In this document: piece after piece, positions 1 to 9,827 of the stretch
Numbering within the stretch: the first letter of the stretch is position 1
Layout of the letters: every line of letters starts with the position of its first letter
NCBI RefSeq assembly: GCF_021699195.1
Contig: NZ_SSXE01000106.1
Span: forward strand, 1-33,758
Direction: 5' to 3'
DNA from: Nonomuraea sp. MG754425
GTDB lineage: Bacteria > Actinomycetota > Actinomycetes > Streptosporangiales > Streptosporangiaceae
DNA: 33,758 nucleotides
The notes under the pieces: generated by a model
Database searches by the model: none
Seen by the model: only the letters and a program-made list of their open reading frames with translations
Told to the model about the DNA's origin: nothing
Position numbers and translations under genes: made by a program

Positions 1-102
1 CACATCGACACCGCGGGCACCTACGGGTTCGGTGACCTCCATGCGCACGAGCTGATCCGGCAGGCGTTGTCGCCGTATCCGAAAGACCTGATGATCGCCG
101 AC
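1..102 (+). pseudogene. Aldo/keto reductase fragment
   Basis: Frame 1 from the first base reads HIDTAGTYGFGDLHAHELIR and then QALSPYPKDLMIA. This matches the segment of aldo/keto reductases around the catalytic-Asp/Tyr loop (HIDTA-x-x-Y-G) and the following helix (ELIR.AL.PYP.DL.I). Homology stops abruptly after about residue 34, where a family member would continue with a VTK-type strand carrying the catalytic Lys. The reading frame stays open to about position 342, but the rest looks unrelated. The upstream part lies outside the window. Seen: the match and its loss. Inferred: a truncated remnant, probably left by an insertion or rearrangement next to the RHS gene. It could instead be a frameshifted gene, but no AKR-like continuation was recognised in the other frames. 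Confidence 0.55.
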
Positions 103-262
103 GGATTCCATGGCTTCGTCGACTCCCGGTACGTCGTCGGCGGCCTGCGTGGACGGGCGCCGAGCCGGGATGGGGTAGGTTTGCCCATCCCGGCTGAGAG
201 GCGCTTTCTCCGGGGAGCGGATGGGTCGGGTTCTTCGTGGCAGCGTCAGGCCGGCTTTCTCA

Positions 263-973
263 TCAACCGGTGCGCTGGGAGATTTCCCAGAGCTTGTAGA
301 AGAACCGCATCATTCGCCCGCCGCGCCCGGAGCGTGGGGTGACGGAATAGTAGGGTTTGTCGGGGCCGAAGTCTGCCAGCCAGTCCCTGTTGGTCGGGAC
401 CTCCGTTCTGGCCTGCATGGCCCAGGCGTCGTATCTCCCGAGCTGCTCGTCGACTCCCTCGAGGGGGTCACGCTCCTTCTTCACCGGATTGCGCTGCGCC
501 TTGGGCGGTGTCTCCTGTTCATTCGTTCGGTGGCTGGTCGGCCGGCTGGCGGGTGGTCTCGTGTTCTTGCTCTGCGGTTGTCCCGCACGCGTGACCAGTT
601 GCTTGGCCGCAGCCGCACGGGCCGCCGCCGCTGCCGCCAGGGCGGCCGCGACTCTCCTGGCCGCTCTTCGCCTGGCCGCCTCCTCCCGGGCCCGCTGCCG
701 CGCCACCTCCGCGCGCTTCTTGGCCGCGGCCTCCTTGGCGGCCCGCTTCCTCGCCGCTTCCTCCCGCTTTTTGAGGTCATCCATCATCTTCTTCCTGGCG
801 GCCTCTTCCAGCCTCCTTCTCAGCTCCGCCAGCCACCTCCTTCTGGCCTCCTCGCGCCGCCGTCGCGCCTCCGCCTCACGCCGCTTCCTGGCCTGCTCCG
901 CCTTGTACCGCTGGTACCTCTTGTACGCCCAGTAGGCCGCCATGCTGGGCCAGAGGTTCCAGGGCCTGAAGAA
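263..973 (-). other. Variable C-terminal tail of the RHS protein
   Basis: This is the part of the RHS protein that follows the SDPDGL core motif. About 110 residues form an extremely Arg/Lys/Glu/Ala-rich, helix-forming stretch (units such as RREAEARRR and KKREEAARKRAAK). A short alanine run and a Pro/Ser/Lys linker follow, and then a compact tail of about 70 residues (DPLEGVDEQLGRYDAW ... WEISQRTG). I do not recognise the final domain. Its position is that of the polymorphic tip in RHS proteins, so it could be a small toxin on a helical stalk, or simply a nucleic-acid- or wall-binding tail. Confidence 0.6.
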
Positions 974-3900
974 CAGGCCGTCGGGGTCGCTCATGGTGAC
1001 GGGGCTGTTGTTGGCGTAGGCGTAGGCGTTGAGCTGCTGCGGTTCGAAGGCGTCGATGACGGGGTCGACCGAGAGGAACCGGCCGTTGGCCGGGTCGTAC
1101 TCGCGGGCGCCGAGGTGGACGAGGCCGAGGTCGGTGTCCTGGGTGCCGCCGACGAAGCCGCGCTGTCCCGGCCACCAGGGTGGTGGCGTGCCGCGTTCCT
1201 CGCCGAACGGGGTCTGGCGGCGGATCGCCAGCTCGCCGGTCGCCGCCCTGACCGCGGCCTGTGCGGTGCCCTGGTGGTCGTTGGCCAGGAAGTACACCTG
1301 GCCGTCCGGGGTGCGGACGGCCATGGGCTGGTTGTTGACGGTGTAGTAGCGGGTCTGCTCGACCGCGTTCTCGGCGTGGTCGAGGCGCAGCTCCATGTCG
1401 TCGATGTAGAGGGTGGTGTCGGCCGGGGTCTTGCGCAACAGCCGGTCGCCGTCGGCGTCGTAGACGAACGAGGTGGTCTTGCCCGCCTCGGTGACGGACT
1501 CCAGGTTGCCTTCGGCGTCCCAGACCAGGCTCTGGTCCTTGGTGCCGACTTTGCGGCGGGTGGTGTTGCCGGTGGCGTCGTACTCGAACAGGTCCGCGCC
1601 GACGGCCTTCAGCGCGTGCGGCTGCTTGCCGCCCGCCTCCGGGTAGGTGAAGGTGCGCACCTGCTCGGCCGCGCCGCCCCAGGCGTGCTTGGTCTCCTTC
1701 GTGCGGTTGCCGGTCTTGTCGTAGGCGTAGCTGACCGCGTACGGCGCGATGCCGCCGATCTTGTCCGGGGTGCCCGAGGCGCAGTCGTCGGTGGCGGTCC
1801 AGGCCGAGGTCATCCGGCGCAGGTGGTCATACGTGAAGCACTGCGTGTCCTGGCCGCCCGCCCTGTCGGTGATCTTGGTGATGTTGCCGACCGGGTCGTG
1901 GCCGTAGGCGAGGTCGAGGTCGGTGGCGGTGGTGTCCGACCGGTCCAGCCGCATGCCGGTCAGCCTGCGGGTGGACTCCTCGTGGGTGTAGGTCAGCCAC
2001 GTCTTCTTCGTGCCCTCGCCCAGCTCGTACTGCAGGGTCTCGCCCATCTTGGAGTAGCGGGTCGCGCCCACGTACGCCGACAGGCCGGCGACCTTGGCCG
2101 GCTGGCCGAGCGCGTCGTAGGAGTAGACGACCGTCTCCTCCGCCAGCCCGCCGCCGGCCGGGAAGCTGACGGACTGCACCTGGCCGTCGAGCGTGTAGCG
2201 GGTGTTGAGCACGTACGAGCCGGCCAGCTTGCCCTCCCGCTCGGGGACGGTGATCGTCTGGCGCAGCGGGCGGTAGTCGGCGTCCACCGCGTTGATCTCC
2301 GCCTTGTACGCCTGCCCGCCCGCGTACCGGATGCTGGCGTCCATGTGGTTCTTGGCCAGGGTGTCGTACTTCCACTCGGTCAGCAGGGTCCCGGTCGCCG
2401 ACCCGTCGCGCAACTGGGTCTTGCGGCCGAGGGCGTCGTAGCCGTACCAGAGCGTTCTGCCGCGGGCGTCGGTGGTGGTGACCACCTCGTCGGCGTCGTT
2501 GTACGTCGTCGTCGTGACGCCCTTGTCCGGGTCTTCGGTCTTGATCTCCCGGCCGCGGAAGTCGTAGTGGTGGCGCCACACGTTCCCGGCCGGGTCGGTG
2601 ACCGTGGACAGGCGTCCCGCGGGGTCGTAGGTGTACTTGGTGGCGTCGTACTCGCCGGTCGGGGTCGCGCCCCTGTACTGGCGCAGCTCGATCAGCCGGT
2701 CCTCGGCGTCCCCGATGCGGGTGGTGGCGGTGCCACCGGCGAGCGGGGTCACGTGGACCCGGTCACCCTCCTCCCGCGTGGACATCCGGTACTTCTCGCC
2801 CCCCATCGCCTTGAGGATCTGGGCGTTGACCTCGCCTCTGCCGTCGAAGAGCGACACCACCTGGCTGGGTACGGCGGCGTCGGCCACCCCGAGCAGCTCG
2901 GTGGCCGGCGTGCCGGTGGCGAAGTAGCCGGTGTTCTCCTTGAACGCCTCCCCCTGCGAGTTGTAGACGGTGTCGGTGATCGTGCGCCCGTCGCGCAGCG
3001 CGGGGTCGGTCGCCTGGTCGTCGGCGGGCGCCGGTTCCTGGGTCTGGCGCTTGCGCATCAGGCCGTCGAACAGCTCGTGGCTGGCCGTGTAACCGCCGTC
3101 CGCGCGCAGCGTCCTGGCGGTGACGACGTTGGGGCCGTCGTCGCGCACGGTGTAGGCGTACTCGGTGTTCGGTGAGTTTCCGGCCGCCTTGCTCCGGTCC
3201 GGCTGCCAGACCTTGGTGAGCTGGCCGAGCGGGTCGTAGGCGAGATCGACACGGCGGCCGTTGGCGTCGATCTCCGCGACGGGCTCGCCCCAGGCCGGTT
3301 CGATGACGGTCTTCTCGGTGTGGCCGAGCTGGTTGGTCTGCGTGGTCTCCGTCGCCAGAGCACCGGTGGCCGGGTTGTATGCGGTGACGGACCTGGTCCC
3401 GAGCGCGTCGGTCTCGGCGAGTTCCCGGCCGTAGACGTCGTAGGTGCGGGTGCTGCGGGTGATCGTCGTGCCGTCCGCCGAGACGAGCTCCTGAGCCGTG
3501 GTCACGTCGCCCCTGATCGGCGCCTGCCCGACGGGCTGGCCGTCGTACTGGACCCACTGGTCAGAGATCACCTGGTCCGCGGCCAGTGCGGCCACGGCGG
3601 TGCCGCAGCCCGCCGCCACCTTCTGGACGCGGCTCAGGTAGTCGAGCATCCAGGCCGAGTCGTTGCGGGCGTAGGTGACGCGGGTGCACTGGTCGTCGGT
3701 CGCGCTGGCCAGGTCACCCTTCTCGTGAACCTGGAGGAGCAGGCCGTTGCCGTCGAAGGCGCGTTCCTCCCCGGTACGCCGCCACCTGCCGTCGGCCAGC
3801 GCGGTGCGGGTGACCGAGGACTTGGGCTGGACCACGTACGCGGCTTTGGTGACGCCGTCCTGGGTGGACTGGGCGGTCTTGACCGACCACGGCTCGTCCA

Positions 3901-6469
3901 CGGTCGCGGTCGAGACGGCCCCGCCGTCGCCGTCGAAGACGATCTTCTCGCGCTCGAACCCGGCCAGGTGGTCGAGGTCGTCCAGCTTGCCGCCCTCGGA
4001 GTCCTCGACCTGCGCGACCCGCTTGGACCCGTCGGCCTGCCTGTCGCCGTCCATGCCACGGAAGTACCGGTACTCCGTGAGCGTGCGCCCGGTGTCCTTG
4101 CCGTCGCCGGCGCGCACCCGGACCCGGCCGAACCCGCGGAAGTCCGACCACGAGCGGTGCTCGGGCTTGACCAGGAGGTTCTGGGCGTAGCGCCAGCCGG
4201 CGCCGTCGAGGTACTCGTAGTCGGTGACCACGTCCGCCGAGCCGCCGACCCGGTCGACCTCGACCGTCTGGGCGACCACGTACTTGTGGAACCAGTCGGT
4301 CACCTCGGGCGAGTCCTTGGGCGACCAGCGCTGCGGGAAGCACAGCTTGGCGTTCTTGTCCGCCGCGGGCAGCGCGCCCACCTTGCACTCGCCGGCCTGG
4401 TAGTTGACCCGCAGTTCGCCGCCGGTGCCGTTGCCGACCGCCTGGACGCGCCACTTCACCAGCGGCGCGCGCCCCTCCTGGCCGTCCACCCGGTTGGGGA
4501 GCTGGAGGCCGGTGAACGTGATCGGCGGCGTCGTGAGCGTGCCGCCCACGTGACCGGTCCGCTGGATCGACGTCAACCACAGCGACGGGCTCGTCCCGTC
4601 ACCCGAGGCGGGGAAGGAGTGCGTCAGCGCCCAGGAGTCCACCGCGTAGTACTGGCCGGCGGGGTTGCGGACCTGGGTGGTGACCTTCGACAGCCGCTTG
4701 CGGGTGAAGAACGTCGCCGACAGGCGGTCGGTGCACTTCACGCCCGCGTTGCAGATCTGGTCGAACGGGACGTCCGGCCAGCGACCGGCCGTCTCCTTCG
4801 TCAACTGGTCGGGGGCGCAGGTGACCGTGCCGCCGGGCAGGCAGCGCTCGGCCACCTCGAACAGCACGCGGGTGGCCGGCGCCCGGGTGAACAGCTCGGA
4901 CTTCAGGTAGCCGTAGTCGATGCGGGTCAGGTAGGCGCCGCGCACGTACGGGGTGCCGAGTTCGGGCTTGCCGTTGCGGCCGTAGTAGTTCTTCTCCTGC
5001 TCGTACCAGTACGTGGTGGCGTTGCCGTGGGTGTCCACGGCGTAGTCGAGGTTCCACCGGTACGCCTGCTGGCACCAGGCGTCGGCCGGGGTGCCGGAGT
5101 GGCAGGGCTCGCCGCTGTTGTTGCCGAACACCGGCACGGTCTGGGCCGACTTCGTCTCCGGCTTGCCGCTGGTCCAGCCGGGCAGCCGGTTCAGGCCGAA
5201 GGTGTACTGGATGCCCGAGGGGTCGGTGACCCGCCAGTACTCGCCGTTGTCGTCGCCGTTCGTGGCGCCGGTCAGCGCCTCGATCCGGGTGCCGTCGTCG
5301 CGCCTGGGACGCCACTTCTTGGTCGTGGCGTCCTTGATGAGCTCGACGGACGACCCGTTCAGGTAGAGCGTGGCGTTGTCCTCGTTCCAGCACTGGTCGC
5401 CGGTCTTCTTCCCGTCCAGCGAGCAGGACTTGTAGCGGCGCTCGATGTAGCCGCCCGGGTCCAGGTCAAAGCCCTCGCCCGCCCAGGACGTCTGGTTGTT
5501 GGTGGCGGCCGTGCGCCCGTCCACGCTCTGCGAGGAGTAGCCCAGCGCGATGTCCGGCTCGTCGCCGCCCAGCGCGGGTGGCGTGCGCATGTCGTAGTTC
5601 CAGGTGAAGTCGCCCGACTGGATGCCCACGCTCCACTCGGCCGAAGCCGACAGGGAGGTGGCCGCGTAGTCGCCCGACGGGCCGGACTCGGCGGCGGTGA
5701 GCGCGTACAGGCCGTCCGTCTCGACCTCCGCCGTCACCGTGCCCTTCGCCGCGTCGTTGTCGCTCTTCACCGGCTCCGGCGCGGCGCAGCCGGCGGCGCC
5801 GGTCAGCGCGCACTCGCTCAGCTTCACCAGGTGCAGGCGCGAGCCGTAGTCGCCGCCGTAGGCGTACCGGAAGCCGGAGTAGTCGATCTCCAGGCGGGTC
5901 CTGCCCGCTTGGGCCGCTCTGCTCCCCGTGGCCGGCTCGCCGGGAGAGACGCGCATGGTGAGGCCGGGGCGATCGGTGTCCAGCAGTTCGACCGTCACCG
6001 GGGCCGCCGCCCTCGCCGTCCCCGCCGCCGGCTTCACCGGGAACCCGGCGGCCAGGGGCTTGTTGCCGCCCAGTTCGGCCTTCTGGGGCGCCGGCCAGCG
6101 GACGTCGGGGGGTGCCTGCCACGCCTTCTCGACGGCCGGATCCTCCAGCGGCGGTCGCACCGGGACACGTTCGCCGGAGATCGGTGTCTCCCGCTGCACC
6201 GCCGGTGCCGAACGGGGCTCGGCGTGGGCGGGCATGGCGTAGACCAGGTCGATCACGAGCATCGCGGACAGGGCGACGGCCAGCTTGCGATGCCACCGGG
6301 CCCGTTCGGGCCTGGCTCCCTCGAAACGGTTCCAGGCGGGGTCGGCGATCTCGGCCTGCTCGGCGCGCGGCCGGCCCCAGCGGGATTCGGGCAGCTCCAG
6401 CTCCAGGTCGGAGCCCGGGATGTCGCTCCCGCCGTCCAGGTCTAAGTCGTCGTCTTTTCGGTCATCCAT
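263..6469 (-). CDS. RHS/YD-repeat surface protein with basic C-terminal tail
   Basis: A 2068-residue RHS-family protein, probably exported and cell-surface or released. An acidic N-terminal segment (about 1-60) precedes a single hydrophobic export/anchor segment (about 63-82, KLAVALSAMLVIDLVYAMPA). A long region of SpvB/YD-type repeats follows, with many motifs such as YDPLGQLTKVW and YDALGRKTQLRDG. The RHS core then gives REYDPANGRFLSVDP and ends at SDPDGL near residue 1832. The last 236 residues are a separate tail. The start ATG is preceded by GGAG eight bases upstream. It lies 33 bases after the LamG-protein gene and is probably co-transcribed with it. In the known family, variable C-termini are often toxins cut from the RHS shell. 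Here no toxin fold is recognised and no immunity gene is visible in the 262 bases downstream, so a toxin role is unproven. Confidence 0.93.
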   Translation of the reverse strand: MDDRKDDDLDLDGGSDIPGSDLELELPESRWGRPRAEQAEIADPAWNRFEGARPERARWHRKLAVALSAMLVIDLVYAMPAHAEPRSAPAVQRETPISGERVPVRPPLEDPAVEKAWQAPPDVRWPAPQKAELGGNKPLAAGFPVKPAAGTARAAAPVTVELLDTDRPGLTMRVSPGEPATGSRAAQAGRTRLEIDYSGFRYAYGGDYGSRLHLVKLSECALTGAAGCAAPEPVKSDNDAAKGTVTAEVETDGLYALTAAESGPSGDYAATSLSASAEWSVGIQSGDFTWNYDMRTPPALGGDEPDIALGYSSQSVDGRTAATNNQTSWAGEGFDLDPGGYIERRYKSCSLDGKKTGDQCWNEDNATLYLNGSSVELIKDATTKKWRPRRDDGTRIEALTGATNGDDNGEYWRVTDPSGIQYTFGLNRLPGWTSGKPETKSAQTVPVFGNNSGEPCHSGTPADAWCQQAYRWNLDYAVDTHGNATTYWYEQEKNYYGRNGKPELGTPYVRGAYLTRIDYGYLKSELFTRAPATRVLFEVAERCLPGGTVTCAPDQLTKETAGRWPDVPFDQICNAGVKCTDRLSATFFTRKRLSKVTTQVRNPAGQYYAVDSWALTHSFPASGDGTSPSLWLTSIQRTGHVGGTLTTPPITFTGLQLPNRVDGQEGRAPLVKWRVQAVGNGTGGELRVNYQAGECKVGALPAADKNAKLCFPQRWSPKDSPEVTDWFHKYVVAQTVEVDRVGGSADVVTDYEYLDGAGWRYAQNLLVKPEHRSWSDFRGFGRVRVRAGDGKDTGRTLTEYRYFRGMDGDRQADGSKRVAQVEDSEGGKLDDLDHLAGFEREKIVFDGDGGAVSTATVDEPWSVKTAQSTQDGVTKAAYVVQPKSSVTRTALADGRWRRTGEERAFDGNGLLLQVHEKGDLASATDDQCTRVTYARNDSAWMLDYLSRVQKVAAGCGTAVAALAADQVISDQWVQYDGQPVGQAPIRGDVTTAQELVSADGTTITRSTRTYDVYGRELAETDALGTRSVTAYNPATGALATETTQTNQLGHTEKTVIEPAWGEPVAEIDANGRRVDLAYDPLGQLTKVWQPDRSKAAGNSPNTEYAYTVRDDGPNVVTARTLRADGGYTASHELFDGLMRKRQTQEPAPADDQATDPALRDGRTITDTVYNSQGEAFKENTGYFATGTPATELLGVADAAVPSQVVSLFDGRGEVNAQILKAMGGEKYRMSTREEGDRVHVTPLAGGTATTRIGDAEDRLIELRQYRGATPTGEYDATKYTYDPAGRLSTVTDPAGNVWRHHYDFRGREIKTEDPDKGVTTTTYNDADEVVTTTDARGRTLWYGYDALGRKTQLRDGSATGTLLTEWKYDTLAKNHMDASIRYAGGQAYKAEINAVDADYRPLRQTITVPEREGKLAGSYVLNTRYTLDGQVQSVSFPAGGGLAEETVVYSYDALGQPAKVAGLSAYVGATRYSKMGETLQYELGEGTKKTWLTYTHEESTRRLTGMRLDRSDTTATDLDLAYGHDPVGNITKITDRAGGQDTQCFTYDHLRRMTSAWTATDDCASGTPDKIGGIAPYAVSYAYDKTGNRTKETKHAWGGAAEQVRTFTYPEAGGKQPHALKAVGADLFEYDATGNTTRRKVGTKDQSLVWDAEGNLESVTEAGKTTSFVYDADGDRLLRKTPADTTLYIDDMELRLDHAENAVEQTRYYTVNNQPMAVRTPDGQVYFLANDHQGTAQAAVRAATGELAIRRQTPFGEERGTPPPWWPGQRGFVGGTQDTDLGLVHLGAREYDPANGRFLSVDPVIDAFEPQQLNAYAYANNSPVTMSDPDGLFFRPWNLWPSMAAYWAYKRYQRYKAEQARKRREAEARRRREEARRRWLAELRRRLEEAARKKMMDDLKKREEAARKRAAKEAAAKKRAEVARQRAREEAARRRAARRVAAALAAAAAARAAAAKQLVTRAGQPQSKNTRPPASRPTSHRTNEQETPPKAQRNPVKKERDPLEGVDEQLGRYDAWAMQARTEVPTNRDWLADFGPDKPYYSVTPRSGRGGRMMRFFYKLWEISQRTG

Positions 6470-6502
6470 GTGGCTACTCCAGAGAGGGTTGCGGCCAGGG
6501 CT

Positions 6503-9500
6503 TCACAGGGCTGCGAGATGGGCGATCTGCTCGGCGCCGAGCACGCCGTCGTAGGTGCGGACGTCATCGACGGCCCCCGGCCAGTAGCCGGTGAGGACGC
6601 CCCCGGCCCTGGTCCGGCCCAGGTGCAGGGGCCCGGTCGCGGTCCACGTGCTGAGGTGCGGGGTGCTGGCGGACAGGCGGCCGTTGACGTAGACGCGCAG
6701 CTCACCGGCGAGCGGGTCGTACACGCCGGCCAGGTGGGTCCACTCCAGCGCACCGGGCACGTCGGTCGAGCGGGCCCGGACGAGGGCCGCGGTCGCGGTG
6801 TCGGCCTCCGCCATGCCGAACACCCACCGCTGCGCCTTGTCGTAGCCGAGCTGGAACCCGGCGGCGGCGGACCCGACCTGGGCGACGGCGGTCGCGTCGG
6901 CCGCCGGCAGGTCGTCGAGCCGGGCCCACAGGGCGACGGTGAATCCCGTCGCGGTGGCCACGGCGGGCTTCGACGTCTGAGCGGCGCCGTTGACGCCGTC
7001 GAGCGCGAGCGCCCCGCTCAGCCAGCCCTTGCCCCACGACGCGCCGCCCTCCAACTGCGCCGGGGCGGTCCTGCCGGAGGCGTCGGCCGCGGTCGTGCCC
7101 GCGCTCTCGTCCATCTTCCAGTGGCCGACCAGCGTGGCGGCGCTGTTGACCAGGTCGGCGACCTCGTCGGCGAAGAGGGCCCGGCCGTAGACGCGGACCT
7201 CGTCCACGTCGCCCGCCCAGTGGTCCCCGGCGGCGCCGCCGGCCTGGCCGTGGCCGATGGTGAAGCGGCCGGTGGCGGCCCAGGGGCGCGCGGAGACGCT
7301 CGACTCCAGCCTGCCGTTGACGTAGAGCGAGACCTTGCCCGCCGCGGAGTCGTACACGCCGGTCAGGTGGGTCCACTCGGCAACGCGCGGCGCGGCGCTC
7401 GACAGGGCGCGTACGGCGGGGGCGCCGTCGGCGTCGGAACCCGGCACGGTCAGCGCCCAGCGGTTGTCGGGCTTGGAGTACTGCAGCGCGAACGCGCCCG
7501 TCCTGCCGCCCTCCTGCGTGACCGCGGTGGCGCTGCCCCCCGTGCCGGTCAGCCGGGCCCAGGCGGTGACGGTGAAGTTCCGGGTGGTGTCCGTGACCGG
7601 GCCCGCGGCCTGCGCGGAGCCGCCGGACAGGCTCAGGGCCGAGCCGTTCCTGCCGGTCGTCCACGTGGCGCCCTGCAAGGTCGCGGGGTGGGCGCCGGTG
7701 GCGTCGGCGGCCACGCTGCCCTGGCCCTCGTCCAGCGGCCAGTGCGCGGCCGGGGGCCTGCCGGGGTTGACGTTGAAGACGTACGCGCGGATCGGGCCGA
7801 GTTGCCCCGCGCGGTCCTTGCTGCGGACGGCCAGCACGTTGGGGCCGTCGTGGCGGGGAGTGAGCCGGATCGCGGCGGTGCCGTCGGCGCCGGAGTCGAC
7901 CGGAGTCGCGGGCGCCGCGTCCAGCCCGTACAGGTAGCCGGCGACGTCCGCGACGCCGTTCGGAGCCAGGACGAACGTCCCGGCCACGCCCAGGCCGTCG
8001 CTCCAGACGTCCTCGAGGTAGTCGGCCGAGCTCACGACGGGCTCCTTGCCGGGCGCGGTGACGTCCACGGTGGCCTCGCACCAAGGGCTCCACCCGCCGT
8101 TCGCCTTGCCGTCCTCCGCGCGCACCCGCCAGCGGAGCACCGAGCCGTCGGCGTACCCGCCCGCCGGGACGGTCGCGGAGAACGCGTTGCCGCTCGACCC
8201 CACGGGGGTGACGTGTTCGCCCAGCTTCGTGTCGGCCGACCACCATTCGAAGTGACCCTTGACGGAGTTGTCGGCGTCCTTCAACCGGGCCGACAGCTTC
8301 GGCGTGGTGGTGCTGACGATCGGGCGCCCGTCACCCGACGCGCAGAGGCCGCCCGGATCGGACCACACGTCGGAGGCCGCCGGGTCGGCGGGCACCGAGT
8401 TGTACTCGATGACCAGGCTCGGGTTGTTCCTGAACCTCTTCCAGGCGAACACGTCGGTCTCGCTGGCCCGCAGGCCGATGGTCGCCTTGTCCCACTTCTC
8501 GGCGGCGGCCTGGGCGATCCACGAGGTGACGTCGAACTCCACCCCGCCGGGCAGGCACGCCGATCCCCAGCCCTTGGCCACGTTCAGCGTGTCGAGCTTC
8601 CTGACCCACGTCGGCTGCTTCCTCCAGGTCGTGCTCGTGCCGATCGCGCCGGTTCCCCAGGCGTGCACGTCGCGCTTCTGGCACGACCACGACCACGTCT
8701 CGTAGGTGCGGAGCGTCGCCTCGATGATCTGCTTGCCGTGGACGGCCGGGCCGACGGCGAACTGGAAGAACGAGCGGTTGTCCTGTCCCGAGCCGGGCGT
8801 GCCCACCCGGGCGGTGCCGCTGGCGTTGAGGTAGTTGGAGTCGGGGTAGGTGCTCCACACCGCCGTCCAGGACCCGCGCGGGGCCGTGAAGTACGGGTCG
8901 AGGTAGACCGGGTACCTCGTCTGCGGGTCGGCCAGCATCTTCTGGTCCGGCTTGAGCCTCAGCCGTTCGCCCGCGAGTTCCACGTCCATGGGGGACTCCC
9001 TGGCCTCCGGCGAGCGTTCCTCGTCGGCCGCCGGCGCGCCGCCCGTGGAGTCCCACATCTTCGGCGTGGGGGCGATGAACGTCGTGCCGCCGCTGTCGTC
9101 GGTGGCCTCCAGGTTGCCCGCTTCGTCCTTCTTGACGGACAGGCCCTCGGTGGTCAGCGGGTAGGCCAGTTCGGCCACGCCGGCCGCGGCTGCCGGAGAC
9201 TTGACCACCAGGAGATGGGAGAAGCCGTCCACGTCGGCGGTGACCTGGAGGTCCACGCCGGGCATGACCTCGGCGTAGGTGGCGGTGTCACCGCTCAGCG
9301 TCGGTTTGGGCAACGCGCCCGTCCAGCCGAGTTTCAGCGCTTTCGCGCCCTGCGACAGGCGGGCCAGCGCGGTGGTTCCGCCGCCGGAGAACGTCATGTC
9401 CATCGCCGTGGCGACCGGTTCGACCGCGCCGTCGGGGCGCAGGCGCAGCGTGGTGTCCACGGGGACCCAGCGGCCTTCCTTGCGCACCCGTACCGGGCGG

Positions 9501-9709
9501 ACGTGCGACTCCATCGTGTACGTGCCGTCGGGGTTGACGAAGACCTGGCGGGTCTCGCTCCGCATCGACTCGATCTCGACGGGCCGGCCGGCACGCTGGG
9601 CGGCGTCCCGTTCCGGGGAGCCCGCCGCTGGGATGGCCGGTGCGGGGGAGATCAGCCCTGATGCCAGGACCAGGGGGATGATCACGGCGAGCGAACGCGT
9701 GTAGCGCAT
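6503..9709 (-). CDS. Secreted DNRLRE/double LamG-domain protein
   Basis: A secreted protein of 1068 residues. The chosen ATG (MRYTRSLAVIIPLVL...) is preceded by GGGAG seven bases upstream and starts a clean signal peptide with a cleavage region near APAIPAAG. The open frame extends 20 codons further but without a signal. Order of parts: signal peptide (1-30); an N-terminal beta-rich region; a DNRLRE-like wall-protein region from about 280 (YPVYLDPYF ... YPDSNYLNASG); Fn3-like linker sequence; and two LamG-like jellyroll domains at about 650-855 (HWPLDEGQGS) and 856-1068 (VGHWKMDESAG), each with a YVNGRL strand. Such LamG proteins commonly sit directly before RHS genes in actinobacteria, as here. 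Its likely role is binding glycans or surfaces and escorting or anchoring the RHS protein. The partner role is inferred. Confidence 0.9.
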   Translation of the reverse strand: MRYTRSLAVIIPLVLASGLISPAPAIPAAGSPERDAAQRAGRPVEIESMRSETRQVFVNPDGTYTMESHVRPVRVRKEGRWVPVDTTLRLRPDGAVEPVATAMDMTFSGGGTTALARLSQGAKALKLGWTGALPKPTLSGDTATYAEVMPGVDLQVTADVDGFSHLLVVKSPAAAAGVAELAYPLTTEGLSVKKDEAGNLEATDDSGGTTFIAPTPKMWDSTGGAPAADEERSPEARESPMDVELAGERLRLKPDQKMLADPQTRYPVYLDPYFTAPRGSWTAVWSTYPDSNYLNASGTARVGTPGSGQDNRSFFQFAVGPAVHGKQIIEATLRTYETWSWSCQKRDVHAWGTGAIGTSTTWRKQPTWVRKLDTLNVAKGWGSACLPGGVEFDVTSWIAQAAAEKWDKATIGLRASETDVFAWKRFRNNPSLVIEYNSVPADPAASDVWSDPGGLCASGDGRPIVSTTTPKLSARLKDADNSVKGHFEWWSADTKLGEHVTPVGSSGNAFSATVPAGGYADGSVLRWRVRAEDGKANGGWSPWCEATVDVTAPGKEPVVSSADYLEDVWSDGLGVAGTFVLAPNGVADVAGYLYGLDAAPATPVDSGADGTAAIRLTPRHDGPNVLAVRSKDRAGQLGPIRAYVFNVNPGRPPAAHWPLDEGQGSVAADATGAHPATLQGATWTTGRNGSALSLSGGSAQAAGPVTDTTRNFTVTAWARLTGTGGSATAVTQEGGRTGAFALQYSKPDNRWALTVPGSDADGAPAVRALSSAAPRVAEWTHLTGVYDSAAGKVSLYVNGRLESSVSARPWAATGRFTIGHGQAGGAAGDHWAGDVDEVRVYGRALFADEVADLVNSAATLVGHWKMDESAGTTAADASGRTAPAQLEGGASWGKGWLSGALALDGVNGAAQTSKPAVATATGFTVALWARLDDLPAADATAVAQVGSAAAGFQLGYDKAQRWVFGMAEADTATAALVRARSTDVPGALEWTHLAGVYDPLAGELRVYVNGRLSASTPHLSTWTATGPLHLGRTRAGGVLTGYWPGAVDDVRTYDGVLGAEQIAHLAAL

Positions 9710-9722
9710 GCAGTCTCCCGGA

Positions 9723-9743
9723 AACGTTAACGAGCTGAACGTT
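9723..9743. promoter_or_regulatory. Pair of AACGTT palindromes upstream of the LamG gene
   Basis: Two copies of the self-complementary hexamer AACGTT lie at 9723-9728 and 9738-9743, 15 bases apart, just upstream of the LamG-protein start codon at 9709. Their position fits an operator or 5' leader element. Only the spacing and symmetry support this, and chance occurrence is possible. Confidence 0.2.
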
Positions 9744-9827
9744 GATCGTTTGGGGCCCCGCCCGGACACGCTACTGATGCCGCCCCGTCCCGGAATCAGT
9801 CGGCTGACTGGGTTCCGCCGGCACCGG

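Noticed and set aside
221..9661. Very long open frames on the plus strand opposite the RHS and LamG genes (221-3175, 3320-6445, 6470-9661)
   Set aside because: They mirror the minus-strand genes and arise from GC-rich third codon positions. Their products are Val/Gly/Arg-rich low-complexity sequence without motifs, whereas the minus-strand frames carry RHS and LamG motifs.
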